DNA from: Prevotellaceae bacterium | Lineage (GTDB): Bacteria > Bacteroidota > Bacteroidia > Bacteroidales > Bacteroidaceae | Assembly: GCA_021204865.1 (NCBI GenBank) | Contig: JAJPYQ010000032.1 | Span: 12,048 to 76,047, forward strand | Length of the DNA: 64,000 nucleotides | Direction: 5' to 3' | Shown: positions 18,125 through 27,187 of the stretch, in pieces | Layout: each line of letters starts with the position of its first letter | Numbering within the stretch: the first letter of the stretch is position 1 | Position numbers and translations under genes: made by a program | The notes under the pieces: generated by a model | Seen by the model: the letters and a program-made list of their open reading frames with translations, nothing else | The model's database searches: none | What the model was told of the DNA's origin: nothing

Positions 18125-20317
18125 ATGGAGAGGCTTCTGCAACTGTTCGAGGCTTACACAGGCAAGCCCGCCCTCTCCCATAAGGCTCTGAACGAGGGCG
18201 GGGGGAGCAACCGAAGGTACTACAGGCTCGAGGCGGAAGGCGTCTCGCTTGTGGGAGTGATAGGCTCTGACGTGGAGGAGAACGCCGCCTTCATCTATCT
18301 CTCACGGCACTTCCTCTCGAAGGGCTTGCCCGTGCCTCGGGTGCTCGCACGGGACGAGACGGGGCTGCGCTACCTTCAGGACGACCTTGGCGACCTCACG
18401 CTCTACGACGCACTGGCCAAGGGCAGGGCGAGCGGCGACTACTCCGAGGAGGAGAAGGCTCTGCTCCGCAAGGCGATGGAGCTGCTGCCACGGGTGCAGA
18501 TGCTGGGGGGCGAGGGCTTGGACTACTCAAGGTGCTACCCGCAGGCGGCGCTGGACGAGACGAGCGTGATGTTCGACCTCAACTACTTCAAGTACTGCTT
18601 CCTAAAGACCTCGGGGCTCGAGTTCAACGAGCTACGCCTCGAAGAGGACTTCCGCAGGCTGGCGAAGGACATCACCGCCGAGTGCCCGCTCCAAAGCCAC
18701 TCGGGCACGTTTATGTACCGCGACTACCAGGCGCGCAACATCATGCTTAGCCCCTCGGGGGAGCTTGCTTTGATAGATTATCAAGGCGGCAGGCGGGGAC
18801 CCTTGCAGTACGACGTGGCGAGCTTCCTCTTTCAAGCCTCGGCACGATACTCGGACGAGCTTAGGGAGGAGCTGCTCGAGGTCTACCTCAAGAGCCTCTC
18901 CAAGCAACCGAGGGTTGAAACCCACGGCTATCCCTCCGAAGCACCTCCGGCGCTTTTTGAGGCAGCCTTCCGCCAGCGCCTGCGCCTCTTCGTCCTCTTC
19001 CGCCTGCTTCAGGTGCTGGGGGCTTACGGCTTCCGTGGGCGCTTCGAGCGCAAGCAGTACTTCCTCCTTAGCATCCCTCCCGCCCTCGAGAGCCTGCGCT
19101 CGCTGCTTAAGCGTGGGGCATGCCCTTACCCCTACCTCGCCGAGCTGCTTACCCAGCTCTCTGCGGATAAACCCCAGGCAAAGCCCGACGACGGCTTGAC
19201 GGTGCGCATAACCAGCTTCTCTTATAAGAAGGGAATACCGACGGATGATAGCGGACACGGCGGAGGCTACGTCTTCGACTGCCGAGGGACGCACAACCCC
19301 GCGAAGCTCCCACAATACCAACATCTCACGGGCCTGGACGAGCCTGTCATCCGCTTCCTCGAGCAGGACGGGGAGATGCCGCGCCTGCTCGAGCCAGTCT
19401 TCCAGCTTGCCGACGCTCACGTTGAGCGTTACCTCGAGCGGGGCTTCACCAGCCTCTCCTTCTCGTTCGGCTGCACGGGCGGGCAGCACCGCAGCGTATA
19501 CGCCGCCCAGCGCCTTGCCGAGCATCTCAACCGCAAGTACGGCATCCGCGTGGAGCTTCTGCACCGAGAGCAAGGCTTGCACAACGTCCTTCAGCCCGAG
19601 AGGCGCACCGCCATGGTCCTCGCCGCGGGTCTCGGCACGCGTCTGCTCCCACTGACGCTCACCCGCCCCAAGGCTCTCGTCGAGGTAGGCGGCAAGCCCC
19701 TCATAGAGATTGTCACAGGCAAGCTCCGCCGCGCAGGCTTCCGTGACATCGTGGTCAACACCCACCACCTCGCCCCCATGCTCGAGCGTTGGCTCCAGGG
19801 GAGGCAAGGCTTCAAGGTAAGCCGCGAAGAGCCGCGGCTGCTCGGCACTGGCGGAGCCGTCCGTCAAGCCATCCCCCTCTTCGGACGAGCCGAGAGGGTG
19901 CTCTTCCACAACGTCGACATACTCTCCGACGCCTCGCTCACCCGCTTCTGGCAGGCGGGCGAAGGGGCGGACGCGACGCTCCTCGTCAGCCAACGCAAGA
20001 CACGCCGCTACCTGCTCCTCAGCCAAGACCTCCGCCTCCGGGGATGGACGGACAGCGAGACGGGAGAGCTTCGCACGCCTTATCCCGACCTCCAGCCCGG
20101 GCAATGCCTGAGGCTCGCCTTCAGCGGCATACACCAGATGAGGCGCGCGCTTTGGCAGGAGATGGCGGACTGGCCCGAGAGCTTCAGCGTCATCGACTTC
20201 TACCTCCAACGCTGCCAACGCTTTGTCATCAAAGGCTACATCCAGCCCGACCTCAAGCTGCTCGACGCGGGAAAACACGAGGCGCTCCAACAAGCCGAAC
20301 GCTTCCTCTCACGTTAA
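18125..20317 (+). CDS. Three-domain fusion: AmgK-like phosphotransferase, RapZ C-terminal domain, MurU-like nucleotidyltransferase
   Basis: YRDYQARNIMLSP/LALIDYQGG; GHGGGYVFDCRGTHNP...FGCTGGQHRSVYAA; MVLAAGLGTRLLPLTLTRPKALVEVGGKPLIE. Confidence 0.93.
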   Translation: MERLLQLFEAYTGKPALSHKALNEGGGSNRRYYRLEAEGVSLVGVIGSDVEENAAFIYLSRHFLSKGLPVPRVLARDETGLRYLQDDLGDLTLYDALAKGRASGDYSEEEKALLRKAMELLPRVQMLGGEGLDYSRCYPQAALDETSVMFDLNYFKYCFLKTSGLEFNELRLEEDFRRLAKDITAECPLQSHSGTFMYRDYQARNIMLSPSGELALIDYQGGRRGPLQYDVASFLFQASARYSDELREELLEVYLKSLSKQPRVETHGYPSEAPPALFEAAFRQRLRLFVLFRLLQVLGAYGFRGRFERKQYFLLSIPPALESLRSLLKRGACPYPYLAELLTQLSADKPQAKPDDGLTVRITSFSYKKGIPTDDSGHGGGYVFDCRGTHNPAKLPQYQHLTGLDEPVIRFLEQDGEMPRLLEPVFQLADAHVERYLERGFTSLSFSFGCTGGQHRSVYAAQRLAEHLNRKYGIRVELLHREQGLHNVLQPERRTAMVLAAGLGTRLLPLTLTRPKALVEVGGKPLIEIVTGKLRRAGFRDIVVNTHHLAPMLERWLQGRQGFKVSREEPRLLGTGGAVRQAIPLFGRAERVLFHNVDILSDASLTRFWQAGEGADATLLVSQRKTRRYLLLSQDLRLRGWTDSETGELRTPYPDLQPGQCLRLAFSGIHQMRRALWQEMADWPESFSVIDFYLQRCQRFVIKGYIQPDLKLLDAGKHEALQQAERFLSR
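18907..18968 (+). repeat. Dispersed palindromic element, copy B, inside an ORF
   Basis: ccgagggttgaaacccacggctatccctccgaagcacctccggcgctttttgaggca aligns with copy A at 8307-8375. Confidence 0.82.
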
Positions 20318-20360
20318 GCCTGTATAGCACCCTTCGTGGCGACTGTATAACACCCTTGAG
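20314..20360 (+). repeat. Dispersed 3'-flanking repeat, copy 1
   Basis: ttaagcctgtatagcacccttcgtggcgactgtataacaccctt, homologous to reverse complement of 32371-32419. Confidence 0.8.
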
Positions 20361-20362
20361 AC

Positions 20363-20436
20363 AACCCCTCGCAAGGGGCTCGACTGAACCCCTCGCAAGG
20401 GGCTCGACCGGACCCCTCGCAAGGGGTTCCCTGGCG
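20363..20436. repeat. 24-bp tandem repeat of a perfect hairpin, 3 copies (cccctcgcaagggg)
   Basis: aacccctcgcaaggggctcgac(t/c)g x2 and gacccctcgcaaggggttccctgg. Confidence 0.95.
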
Positions 20437-20566
20437 ACTCATATACAGTCGCAACGGCTCCCCAAGGCTGGGGACAAAAATAGTCAGCCCGTGGCCGCCG
20501 CGGAGCTTGTATTATACTTAACTTCGCGCTTGCCCCGCCAACGCCGCGGCGAGGGTATCGGAATCG

Positions 20567-21523
20567 ATGAAGCACTACGTGCCACTAAGTTTGCATCTCC
20601 CCATCCCAAACCCTTCCCCAGGAAAGGGCTTAGTCGCTTCGCTCCGAACACACTATCGCAACAATCCCCTAAGGCTATGCCTCACGGTGGCGCTGCTTGC
20701 ACTGGCATCGCTCTCAGCGGCTCAGCAGAGGCACGCCCTCGTGATAGGTCTTGGCGAGCAGCAGGACGAGGCTTGGGGCAAGGTGAACGGCGACCGCGAC
20801 GTCCCCCTCGTCAGAGGCATGCTCCAAGAGGCTGGCTTCGGGGACATCGCCGAGCTGGTTAACGCCCAAGCCACCAAGGAGGGCATAGTGAAGGCGATGG
20901 AGGCTCTCTGCGGGAGGTGCAAGCGGGGGGACATCGTCTACGTGCACTTCTCGGGGCACGGGCAGCAGATGACTGACCTCGACGGCGACGAGGCGGACGG
21001 CCTTGACGAGACGTGGGTGCCCTACGACGCCTGCCGCAAGCCCTGCGAGCAGGACCAAGGGGAGAGGCATCTCAGCGACGACGAGGTGTACCTGCTGCTC
21101 TCCTCTATAAGGAAGGCAATAGGCGAGGAGGGGAAGCTGCTGGTGGTGATAGACGCCTGCCACAGCGGCGACGCTTCCCGTGGCCAGGAGCAGGACGACG
21201 GGGCTGCGGTGAGAGGGGCGTGGGAGGTGTTCCGCTTAGACCAAGGCGGCACGGTAGCCAAGACCCTCGGGCAAAGGCAGGAGCAGTGGGTGACGGTGAG
21301 CGCCTGCAAGAGCTACCAGAACAACGAGGAGCTCAGGGGCAAGAGGGTAGGGAAGCTCACCTACGCCCTCTCGGAGCTTGCCAAGGGAGGCAAGAGGAGC
21401 AACGAGGAGGTGGAGGCGCGGCTGCAAGCCTTCATGCAGGACAATCCCGGCAGGCTGCCCCAGACCCCCGAGGTCACGGGCTTGAAGGGAGAGATGAACA
21501 TCACGGACGTTATATGTAACTGA
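20567..21523 (+). CDS. Caspase-family (C14) peptidase, exported
   Basis: HFSGHGQQ (His) and VVIDACHSGDASRG (Cys); hydrophobic export segment LCLTVALLALASLSAAQ. Confidence 0.92.
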   Translation: MKHYVPLSLHLPIPNPSPGKGLVASLRTHYRNNPLRLCLTVALLALASLSAAQQRHALVIGLGEQQDEAWGKVNGDRDVPLVRGMLQEAGFGDIAELVNAQATKEGIVKAMEALCGRCKRGDIVYVHFSGHGQQMTDLDGDEADGLDETWVPYDACRKPCEQDQGERHLSDDEVYLLLSSIRKAIGEEGKLLVVIDACHSGDASRGQEQDDGAAVRGAWEVFRLDQGGTVAKTLGQRQEQWVTVSACKSYQNNEELRGKRVGKLTYALSELAKGGKRSNEEVEARLQAFMQDNPGRLPQTPEVTGLKGEMNITDVICN

Positions 21524-21525
21524 AG

Positions 21526-22164
21526 ATGCCTAAGTCAATTTCATTCTGGCCTAAGCACGCCTACGAGGGGGAGACGGTGTACACGGACACGGAGTACGTC
21601 AACGGTCTCCTCAAGGACGAGAAGGTGCAGGCTGCCCTCTACAAGAACTGGCGAAGCTACTTCGAGGAGCACGCGGGCGGCGTGTTCTTCAACCTTGGGG
21701 GAAGGGAGAGGGACATCGTGCAAGACACCTTCGTCATCCTCTGGAAGAAGGTGCAGCACGGGCAGATAAGCGTAAAGGAGGGAAGGCTGTGCGGCAGGGG
21801 AGGCAAGCCCTTCACCAGCACCTTGTCTACCTATATGATGGCTATAGCCAAGCGCAACAACCTGGAGAACGTGAAGCAGACGACGGGCAACCTCTCCCTC
21901 GACGAGACGATAGCCAAGGAGACCGCCGACGAGCAGGAGGACACGAAGATGAAGCTGAGGGAGATAGTGGCGAGCCTGCTGGTGACGATGTCCCCCGTCT
22001 GCAAGCAGATACTCACCCTCTTCTATTACAACGGCCTCAGGCTCGACGAGATAATGTGGCGTCTGAACTCTTACCGCAGCAAGGACGCTCTGAAGACACA
22101 GAAGAACAAGTGCCTCAACCGCCTCCGCAAGCTTGCCACTGAGCAATACAATAAGCAGCTATGA
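21526..22164 (+). CDS. RNA polymerase ECF-type sigma-70 factor
   Basis: RDIVQDTFVILWKK (sigma2) and ILTLFYYNGLRLDEIMWRL...LKTQKNKCLNRLRK (sigma4). Confidence 0.88.
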   Translation: MPKSISFWPKHAYEGETVYTDTEYVNGLLKDEKVQAALYKNWRSYFEEHAGGVFFNLGGRERDIVQDTFVILWKKVQHGQISVKEGRLCGRGGKPFTSTLSTYMMAIAKRNNLENVKQTTGNLSLDETIAKETADEQEDTKMKLREIVASLLVTMSPVCKQILTLFYYNGLRLDEIMWRLNSYRSKDALKTQKNKCLNRLRKLATEQYNKQL

Positions 22165-22820
22165 ACACGGACTATCAGGACTACATAGACGACTACCTGC
22201 TCGGACGTATGACCGACGAGCAGAAGGCGCGCTTCGAGGCTATGCTCGACGAGGACACGGAGCTGCGTGAGAGCCTGCGGCTGACGAGGATGGTGAGCGA
22301 GGAGCTGCGGACTGAGATGGAGCTGAGGGAGAGGATGCGAAGGTGGGACAGAGAGGCTGCCCCAAGGAGGAAGAGGCGCAGGCGGTGGCAGTGGCTGGGG
22401 GGCATAGCCGCCGTGCTTGTGGTAGGCTTAGTTATAAGCACCCTCGTGGTGGGAAGGAGGGGAAGCGTCAGCGCCCCCGAGCCTGAGGCTGCCCTGAGGG
22501 GAAGCGACGACCTCGAGGAGATAAGGCTCTTGATGGAGGCAGGCAAGTGGGAGGAGGCACTGGCGCAGATTGACTTGGGATTGCTTGAGGCAAGGGACGG
22601 GCTCGAGAACGTATGCGCTGCCGAAGGGGAGGAGGAAGACTACGCAAGGGAGGAGTGCAAGCTTCGCCTGAGCCTGCTTTCGTGGCTAAGGGTGCAGGCA
22701 CTGCTCGGGCTGGGCAGGAGGGACGAGGCGCTTCAGCTGCTCGACAGCCTACGCACGAGCGACGACGAGGATGCCCCGAGGGCTGATTCCATATACCTTT
22801 ATATAAAGGCTAACCAATAA
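22161..22820 (+). CDS. Single-TM anti-sigma-factor-like protein with helical C-terminus
   Basis: DYIDDYLLGRMTDEQKARFEAMLDEDTELRESL, one TM at WLGGIAAVLVVGLVISTLVV; 4-bp overlap with sigma gene. Confidence 0.8.
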   Translation: MNTDYQDYIDDYLLGRMTDEQKARFEAMLDEDTELRESLRLTRMVSEELRTEMELRERMRRWDREAAPRRKRRRRWQWLGGIAAVLVVGLVISTLVVGRRGSVSAPEPEAALRGSDDLEEIRLLMEAGKWEEALAQIDLGLLEARDGLENVCAAEGEEEDYAREECKLRLSLLSWLRVQALLGLGRRDEALQLLDSLRTSDDEDAPRADSIYLYIKANQ

Positions 22821-22828
22821 CCAATGAT

Positions 22829-25800
22829 ATGAGAAGCATAAGGATCATCGCCGCCATAGCCTTGGCGGCATTGCTCTCGCTCCCAGCCTTCGGGCAGATA
22901 CAGGAGACTATGAACAACGCCTTCGCCCTGAGCAAGGCGAAGCAGTACACCGAGGCTGCCGATGCCTTCCGCTCCGTGAGGGAGGCGACCAGCCACAAGC
23001 GCACTGCCGACGAGCGCACGCTCTTCGGCATCAGCAGCCTTATGCTAAGCACGTGCTGCTACCACTCCAACCAGTACGAGGAGGGATACCTCGTGGCTAA
23101 AGCCTTGCTCACGGACGTGCCCGAGGGGGTGGACAAGGCGACGGTGGTGCAGTACTACGAGCTTAACGGCTACTGTGTCGCCCTCGACCTGATGAAGAAC
23201 GAGAGCAGGAGGTACGACGAGGCGAGGCAGCTGCTCGAGGAACTGCTGCCCCTCGCCGACGCTGATATGCAGGAGCGCATAGCCAAGCGGCTGCCCTTGG
23301 CTTGGTATATGCAGGGGAGTACGCTGAGCATTGGGCTTAGTGACAGCGAGGCGCTGGAGTGCTTCCTTAAGGCGGCGAAGGGCTTCCACGAGATAGGAGA
23401 CACGGAGGACGAGCTGTCTGCCTTGGCGAGGATAGCAAGCATTAAGAGGAGCCAGAACGACTTCGGCGGGGCGCTTGAGGCTTATCGTCAAGGGGCTTCG
23501 TTAGCCTCCTCGACGGGCAGCGCTGAGAAGCTTATGACGATGCTCGATGGTATGAGCGACGTGTACTCCTCGCTGTGCAGCGCCGAGGGGATGGCTGCCG
23601 TTGAGAGTGAGATGGACTCAGTGGCAAGGGCTAACACGGGCAACGCCAAGCTTCAGTACGCCTATAATAAAAGGAAGGGCGACGAGGCTCGAGGGCAGGG
23701 GCAGCTCCAGCTTGCGGAGCTGTGGTACCGCAAGAACGACGCTCTCGCCCCCGAGGCTGACATGGAAGGCGTGCAGACGATAGCTCTCAGAGACCTCTAC
23801 CAGCAGATGGGGCAGTATGACCTTGCCCTCCGCTATGCCGAGGAGGACGTGAGGCGGATGGAAGGCGTAAGCTTGGAGAAGCCCACGGCTGTGGCTCTCG
23901 CTTACTCCGACGTGGCTTACATCTACCGTCTGATGGGGGACAGCCTCAACTGCTTCAGGACCTTGGACAAGATGTTCGGCTACCTTAACGAGATTGACGA
24001 GCCTCGAACGCAGCACGTGCTTTACGACGCTCGGGGGCTGGCTTACGCCTACTTCAAGAACTACGAGGCGGCGTTGAAGGACTATCAGAAGGGCGACGCT
24101 ATTATGGCAACGAAGTACGGGGAGGACGACGGCGACCGCGTCACCCTGCTTGCCCTTATGGGCGGAGCGCAGGGCAAGCTGGGCAACTACGAGGAGTCGA
24201 GGGAGCTTTACGTCAAGTACGCCCAGCGGGTGAAGGCGGTGTACGGGGAGAACAGCATAAGCTACGTCTGCGCCCTCTACTACCTTGCCAACGCCGAGGC
24301 CTTGGCTGGCGACTTGGAGAGGGGAAGCCAAGACTACGAGACGGCCATCGCCTTGCTGAGGGGCGTAGTCAAGAGCCAGCTGCCTTACACCACCCCCGCC
24401 GAGAGGGAGGCGCTCTGGGCTAACTTCACCGACATGCTCTCCTCTATGGCGCCCTTCGCCCTCGAGATGGGGGCTACCAACGACAGCTTCACACGCTCCT
24501 GCTACGACGCCCTCGTGCTGCTCAAGGCGTTCCTCTTGGAGACGGAGCGCACCGCCTACGACATCATCAAGCGAAGCGGAACGGAGGCTGACCTCGAGGC
24601 GTTCCAGGAGGCGGCGGCACTCGAGAGCCGCATCAAGGACTTGCAGAAGAGCTACAGCGACAACGCCGACGAGATACTCACGCTCTCCCAAGAGCTCGAG
24701 CAGAAGAACAAGGCACTCGCCGCACGCTGTAGGGCTTACGGCGACATCACCTCCCCGATGGACGTGGACTACTCTCAGGTCAGGGAGGCTCTCCGCGAGG
24801 GCGACGTGCTGATAGACTTCACGGACTACGTCTCGGAGACCAGAGGCAGGAAGTACGCCGCCTTCGTCGTAAGCCCGGGGCAGGAGTACCCACGGCTGCT
24901 CCCCCTCTTCGCCGAGGCGCAGATAGACTCGCTCGGGGCGAGGAAGCCTGACAACTACTACCTCGAGCCCGTCGCCTCCAGCCTGCGCCAGCTCCTGTGG
25001 CAGCCCCTCGAGCCTTACGCCACGGAGGGCAAGACGGTCTACTACGTGCCATCGCAGCTGCTCTTCAACGTCGCCCTCGAGGCCATCCCGCTTGAGGACG
25101 GCAGCATCCTCGGCGACCACTACAACTTCGTGCGCCTCTCGTCTGCACGTGAGGTGGCTCGCTACGGGCAGAGCCTCGCCTTGACGAGGGGAGGGGAGAG
25201 GGCAGTGCTCTACGGAGGCTTGCACTACGACGTTGACGCGCAGGAGATGGCTCGGGAGGCCGCCAAGTACGACCTCAGCCCTCTTCTGGCTATGCGCGGG
25301 GCAGCGGGCGGCGGCACGAAGCCCTTCGAAGACCTCTCAGGCACGAAGGCGGAGATAGAGGAGGTCGGCAGGATACTCACCGAGGGGAGCGTCGAGGTGA
25401 CCACCTACAGCGGGGCGGACGGCACGGCGGAGTCGTTCCTCAGCCTCGACGGCCAAGCCCCCGCCATCCTGCACCTTGCGACGCACGGCTTCTACTACAC
25501 CCCTCAGGCTGCCCAGAGCGTTGACTACCTTAAGGGGCAGACGGACGCGATGCGGCTCTCGGGACTTGTCTTCAGCGGAGGCAACGCCGCATGGCTCGGC
25601 AAGGAGCTGCCCGAGGGCGTGCTGGGAGGCATACTGACAGCCGACGACATCTCCCGCCTCGACCTTCAGGGTGCGGAGCTCGTGGTGCTATCCGCCTGCC
25701 AGACCGGGCAAGGCGAGGCGACCTCCGAGGGCTTGTACGGCCTTCAGCGAGCCTTCAAGAAGGCGGGGGCAAGGGCGATGGTGATGACGCTCTGGAGCGT

Positions 25801-25960
25801 GAGCGACCAGGTGACAAGGGAGTTCATGGCGGCGTTCCATCGCCAGTTGACCTCCGACGGCACGTGGGACAAGCGCCGGGCGTTCGAGGCTGCCCGAGCC
25901 CTCGTTAGGCAGAAGTACCCCGAGCCGTTCTACTGGGCGCCCTTCGTGATGCTCGACTGA
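22829..25960 (+). CDS. Exported TPR-CHAT domain protease
   Basis: Signal peptide; TPR-rich N-half; ILHLATHGFYY (His) and LVVLSACQTGQGEATSEGLYGLQRAFKKAGARAMVMTLW (Cys). Confidence 0.95.
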   Translation: MRSIRIIAAIALAALLSLPAFGQIQETMNNAFALSKAKQYTEAADAFRSVREATSHKRTADERTLFGISSLMLSTCCYHSNQYEEGYLVAKALLTDVPEGVDKATVVQYYELNGYCVALDLMKNESRRYDEARQLLEELLPLADADMQERIAKRLPLAWYMQGSTLSIGLSDSEALECFLKAAKGFHEIGDTEDELSALARIASIKRSQNDFGGALEAYRQGASLASSTGSAEKLMTMLDGMSDVYSSLCSAEGMAAVESEMDSVARANTGNAKLQYAYNKRKGDEARGQGQLQLAELWYRKNDALAPEADMEGVQTIALRDLYQQMGQYDLALRYAEEDVRRMEGVSLEKPTAVALAYSDVAYIYRLMGDSLNCFRTLDKMFGYLNEIDEPRTQHVLYDARGLAYAYFKNYEAALKDYQKGDAIMATKYGEDDGDRVTLLALMGGAQGKLGNYEESRELYVKYAQRVKAVYGENSISYVCALYYLANAEALAGDLERGSQDYETAIALLRGVVKSQLPYTTPAEREALWANFTDMLSSMAPFALEMGATNDSFTRSCYDALVLLKAFLLETERTAYDIIKRSGTEADLEAFQEAAALESRIKDLQKSYSDNADEILTLSQELEQKNKALAARCRAYGDITSPMDVDYSQVREALREGDVLIDFTDYVSETRGRKYAAFVVSPGQEYPRLLPLFAEAQIDSLGARKPDNYYLEPVASSLRQLLWQPLEPYATEGKTVYYVPSQLLFNVALEAIPLEDGSILGDHYNFVRLSSAREVARYGQSLALTRGGERAVLYGGLHYDVDAQEMAREAAKYDLSPLLAMRGAAGGGTKPFEDLSGTKAEIEEVGRILTEGSVEVTTYSGADGTAESFLSLDGQAPAILHLATHGFYYTPQAAQSVDYLKGQTDAMRLSGLVFSGGNAAWLGKELPEGVLGGILTADDISRLDLQGAELVVLSACQTGQGEATSEGLYGLQRAFKKAGARAMVMTLWSVSDQVTREFMAAFHRQLTSDGTWDKRRAFEAARALVRQKYPEPFYWAPFVMLD

Positions 25961-26060
25961 GGCGGCTGCGACTCGTAGGGCTACAGCCCGAAACTCCTTC
26001 ATTGGACAAGTCGTGGTTCCTTCATTGGACAAGTTCCAACTTGTGTATTGGACAAGTTGG

Positions 26061-26129
26061 AAGAGTTCCGTCGGAGGAGTTGCAAGAGTTCCGTCGGAGG
26101 AGTTGCAAGAGTTCCGTCGGAGGAGTTGG
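26061..26129. repeat. 23-bp tandem repeat x3 (aagagttccgtcggaggagttgc), preceded by ccttcattggacaagt-like repeats
   Basis: Units 26061-26083, 26084-26106, 26107-26129. Confidence 0.95.
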
Positions 26130-26230
26130 AAGAGGTCAGGCGAACGGGTTTTGGTCCGTCGTACGTCTCGTTGAGGCTTCTAAGCTCGAGGCTTTGCGGT
26201 CGCTAAGACTGGGCGGGTTCAGACCTCTCT

Positions 26231-27094
26231 CTACAGATAGTCCCTCAGCTGCTCCTTCCCTTGGCTAAGCCTGAGGCGTGTGGCTGCCTTCTCCTTTATC
26301 TGCCTGACGCGCTCGCGGGTGAGCGCAAGCGTCAGGCTTATCTCGTCGAGAGACATTGGCTTGCAGCCTATTCCGTAGTAGAGCCTCAAGACCCTTTGCT
26401 CCCGCTCGGGCAGCGTGGAGAGCACCGCGTCCACTTCCCGCTGGAGCGACTCGCGCTCGAGCCTTTGGTCGGTGGCTGGCTGGTCGCGGTTGGGCAAAAG
26501 CTCTGAGAGCGTTGTGTCCTCGCCGTTGGGCAGAGGTGAGTCGATGCTGGCGTGCCTGAGGTTCACTCCCAAGAGCTGCGTCACCCGCTCGGGCGGCATC
26601 TCGAGGGCCTCGCCAATCTGGTAGACCGACGGTGTGTGCTCATTCAGCTGCTCGAACTCGGCTATGTACTGGTATATCTTGTGCTGCTCCCCGAGCTTGT
26701 TCAGTGGCACTCGCACCATCCGCCCGTGGTCGGCAATGGCCTGCATGATGCTCTGCCTTACCCACCACACGGCGTAGGATATGAACTTGAAGCCTCTGGT
26801 CTCGTCGAAGCGCTCGGCGGCCTTCAACAGTCCCACGTTGCCCTCGCTGATGAGGTCCATGAGGTCCATGCCTTGCGAGGGGTATTGCTTGGCGACGGAG
26901 ACGACGAAGCGCAGGTTGCTGTTCACCATCTTGTCCCTCGCGTCTGTGTCCCCCAGGTGTATGCGCCGGGCAAGCTCGGTCTCCTCGTCGGGCGAGAGCA
27001 GGGGGTAGCGGTCGATCTCGCGGAGATATGCGTTCACGCTCTGAGTGTCCCTGAGCGTTATGCTTGGGTTCATCTTGATTTGTCGCATTGCCAT
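26231..27094 (-). CDS. rpoD: Primary sigma factor RpoD/SigA, short Bacteroidota form
   Basis: GNVGLLKAAERFDETRGFKFISYAVWWVRQSIMQAI; ALTRERVRQIKEKA. Confidence 0.95.
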   Translation of the reverse strand: MAMRQIKMNPSITLRDTQSVNAYLREIDRYPLLSPDEETELARRIHLGDTDARDKMVNSNLRFVVSVAKQYPSQGMDLMDLISEGNVGLLKAAERFDETRGFKFISYAVWWVRQSIMQAIADHGRMVRVPLNKLGEQHKIYQYIAEFEQLNEHTPSVYQIGEALEMPPERVTQLLGVNLRHASIDSPLPNGEDTTLSELLPNRDQPATDQRLERESLQREVDAVLSTLPEREQRVLRLYYGIGCKPMSLDEISLTLALTRERVRQIKEKAATRLRLSQGKEQLRDYL

Positions 27095-27187
27095 TGTGTC
27101 AGGGTGGTTTAAGGGTTGTTCTTTAGATGCAAATGTAAGGCTTAATATGGGTTCGCTTGAAGCTCGTCGCTGACTAATTGACCTGCT

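Noticed and set aside
18632-20293. 553-aa minus-strand ORF antisense to the triple fusion
   Set aside because: Low-complexity, no domain motifs; the plus strand has three strong domain signatures. Typical GC-rich antisense ORF.
20567-20660. Functional importance of the caspase N-terminal extension (MKHYVPLSLHLPIPNPSPGKG...)
   Set aside because: The region looks repeat-derived (cccttccccaggaaaggg) and the true start may lie closer to the signal peptide; cannot be decided from sequence alone.
23618-25225. 535-aa minus-strand ORF antisense to TPR-CHAT
   Set aside because: No recognisable motifs; explained by codon bias of the real gene.
20567-25960. Type III-E CRISPR (Craspase) locus
   Set aside because: TPR-CHAT and sigma present, but no gRAMP/Cas7-11, Cas1 or repeat-spacer array.
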